Shown: positions 5,773 through 5,839 of the stretch, in pieces | Layout of the letters: each line of letters begins with the position of its first letter | Numbering within the stretch: the first letter of the stretch is position 1 | Assembly: GCA_023251335.1 (NCBI GenBank) | Contig: JAHEZA010000183.1 | Span: forward strand, 1-5,839 | From: Chitinophagaceae bacterium | GTDB lineage: Bacteria; Bacteroidota; Bacteroidia; Chitinophagales; Chitinophagaceae | DNA length: 5,839 nucleotides | Reading direction: 5' to 3' | Program-made: the position numbers and the translations under genes | Notes under the pieces: model-generated | Told to the model about the DNA's origin: nothing | Database searches by the model: none | Seen by the model: the letters and a program-made list of their open reading frames with translations, nothing else

Positions 5773-5839
5773 TTACTTTATCTTCGATGGCAATACCAGG
5801 TCGCAATACCAGAATCCATTTTCAAAAGGGATTCCTTTA
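5773..5839 (-). CDS. Probable C-terminal end of an unidentified gene, 5' part beyond the window
   Basis: Reading the minus strand inward from the right edge, one frame stays open until TAA (5775-5773) and encodes about 21 residues ending PFENGFWYCDLVLPSKIK. The composition looks like protein, and the stop is followed by a hairpin shared with the convergent GH43 gene. The fragment is too short to name a family. An opposing plus-strand frame from ATG 5787 also stays open to the edge but gives a less protein-like, basic peptide. Confidence 0.4.
   Translation of the reverse strand, partial: KGIPFENGFWYCDLVLPSKIK
5790..5812. repeat. Short direct repeat GCAATACCAG, 13-base period
   Basis: GCAATACCAG occurs at 5790-5799 and again at 5803-5812, separated by GTC. 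It lies within the probable C-terminal coding tail of the minus-strand gene. A 13-base period is not a multiple of three, so a duplication would have changed the reading frame there. Confidence 0.5.

Noticed and set aside
5787..5839. Plus-strand gene starting at ATG 5787
   Set aside because: The 17 visible codons give a basic, unusual peptide. The opposite strand has a more protein-like frame that ends in front of a shared hairpin.

Overview
This window reads as ordinary chromosomal DNA from a member of the Bacteroidota, most likely the Chitinophagaceae or a close relative. The reasons are moderate A+T content, no Shine-Dalgarno sequences in front of the genes, A-rich start regions instead, and TAnnTTTG-like -7 boxes. 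The protein types also fit that group: a three-helix membrane-anchored EEP phosphohydrolase, a short hibernation factor, a Bacteroidota-type HolA, an exported MORN-like protein, a coiled-coil membrane protein and an exported GH43 glycosidase. The lineage is inferred from protein style, not from a database search.

Layout: (1) 1-1053, plus strand: a membrane-anchored endonuclease/exonuclease/phosphatase-family protein whose 5' end lies outside the window. (2) 1050-1349, minus: short-form ribosome hibernation-promoting factor, tail to tail with (1) and overlapping it by 4 bp. (3) 1350-1632: a divergent intergenic region with two imperfect hairpins, a candidate -7 box and a possible 12-codon ORF. 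(4) 1633-2313, plus: an exported protein with YwqK/MORN-like repeats. (5) 2322-3326, minus: DNA polymerase III delta subunit (holA), ending 8 bp from (4). (6) 3327-3460: divergent spacer with a -7 box almost touching the holA start codon. (7) 3461-4459, plus: a membrane protein with a long coiled coil and an uncharacterised C-terminal beta-rich domain. (8) 4492-4525: a strong intrinsic terminator. (9) 4596-5669, plus: an exported family 43 glycoside hydrolase with all four active-site residues. (10) 5725-5744: an AT-rich perfect hairpin. (11) 5773-5839, minus: the probable C-terminal end of a gene entering from the right edge.

The strand changes at nearly every gene, so most genes look like separate transcription units. 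I see no operon tying them to one pathway. The functions (ribosome dormancy, replication, cell-envelope proteins, glycan breakdown) are neighbours rather than partners. The GH43 gene has no SusC/SusD pair or other carbohydrate gene beside it here.

I found no mobile element, CRISPR array, rRNA or tRNA, and no convincing new multi-gene system. The least understood item is the coiled-coil protein at 3461-4459. The most testable small-scale signals are the structured leader before 1633, the apparently leaderless holA start, and two sigma-54-like near-matches, each one base short in spacing.
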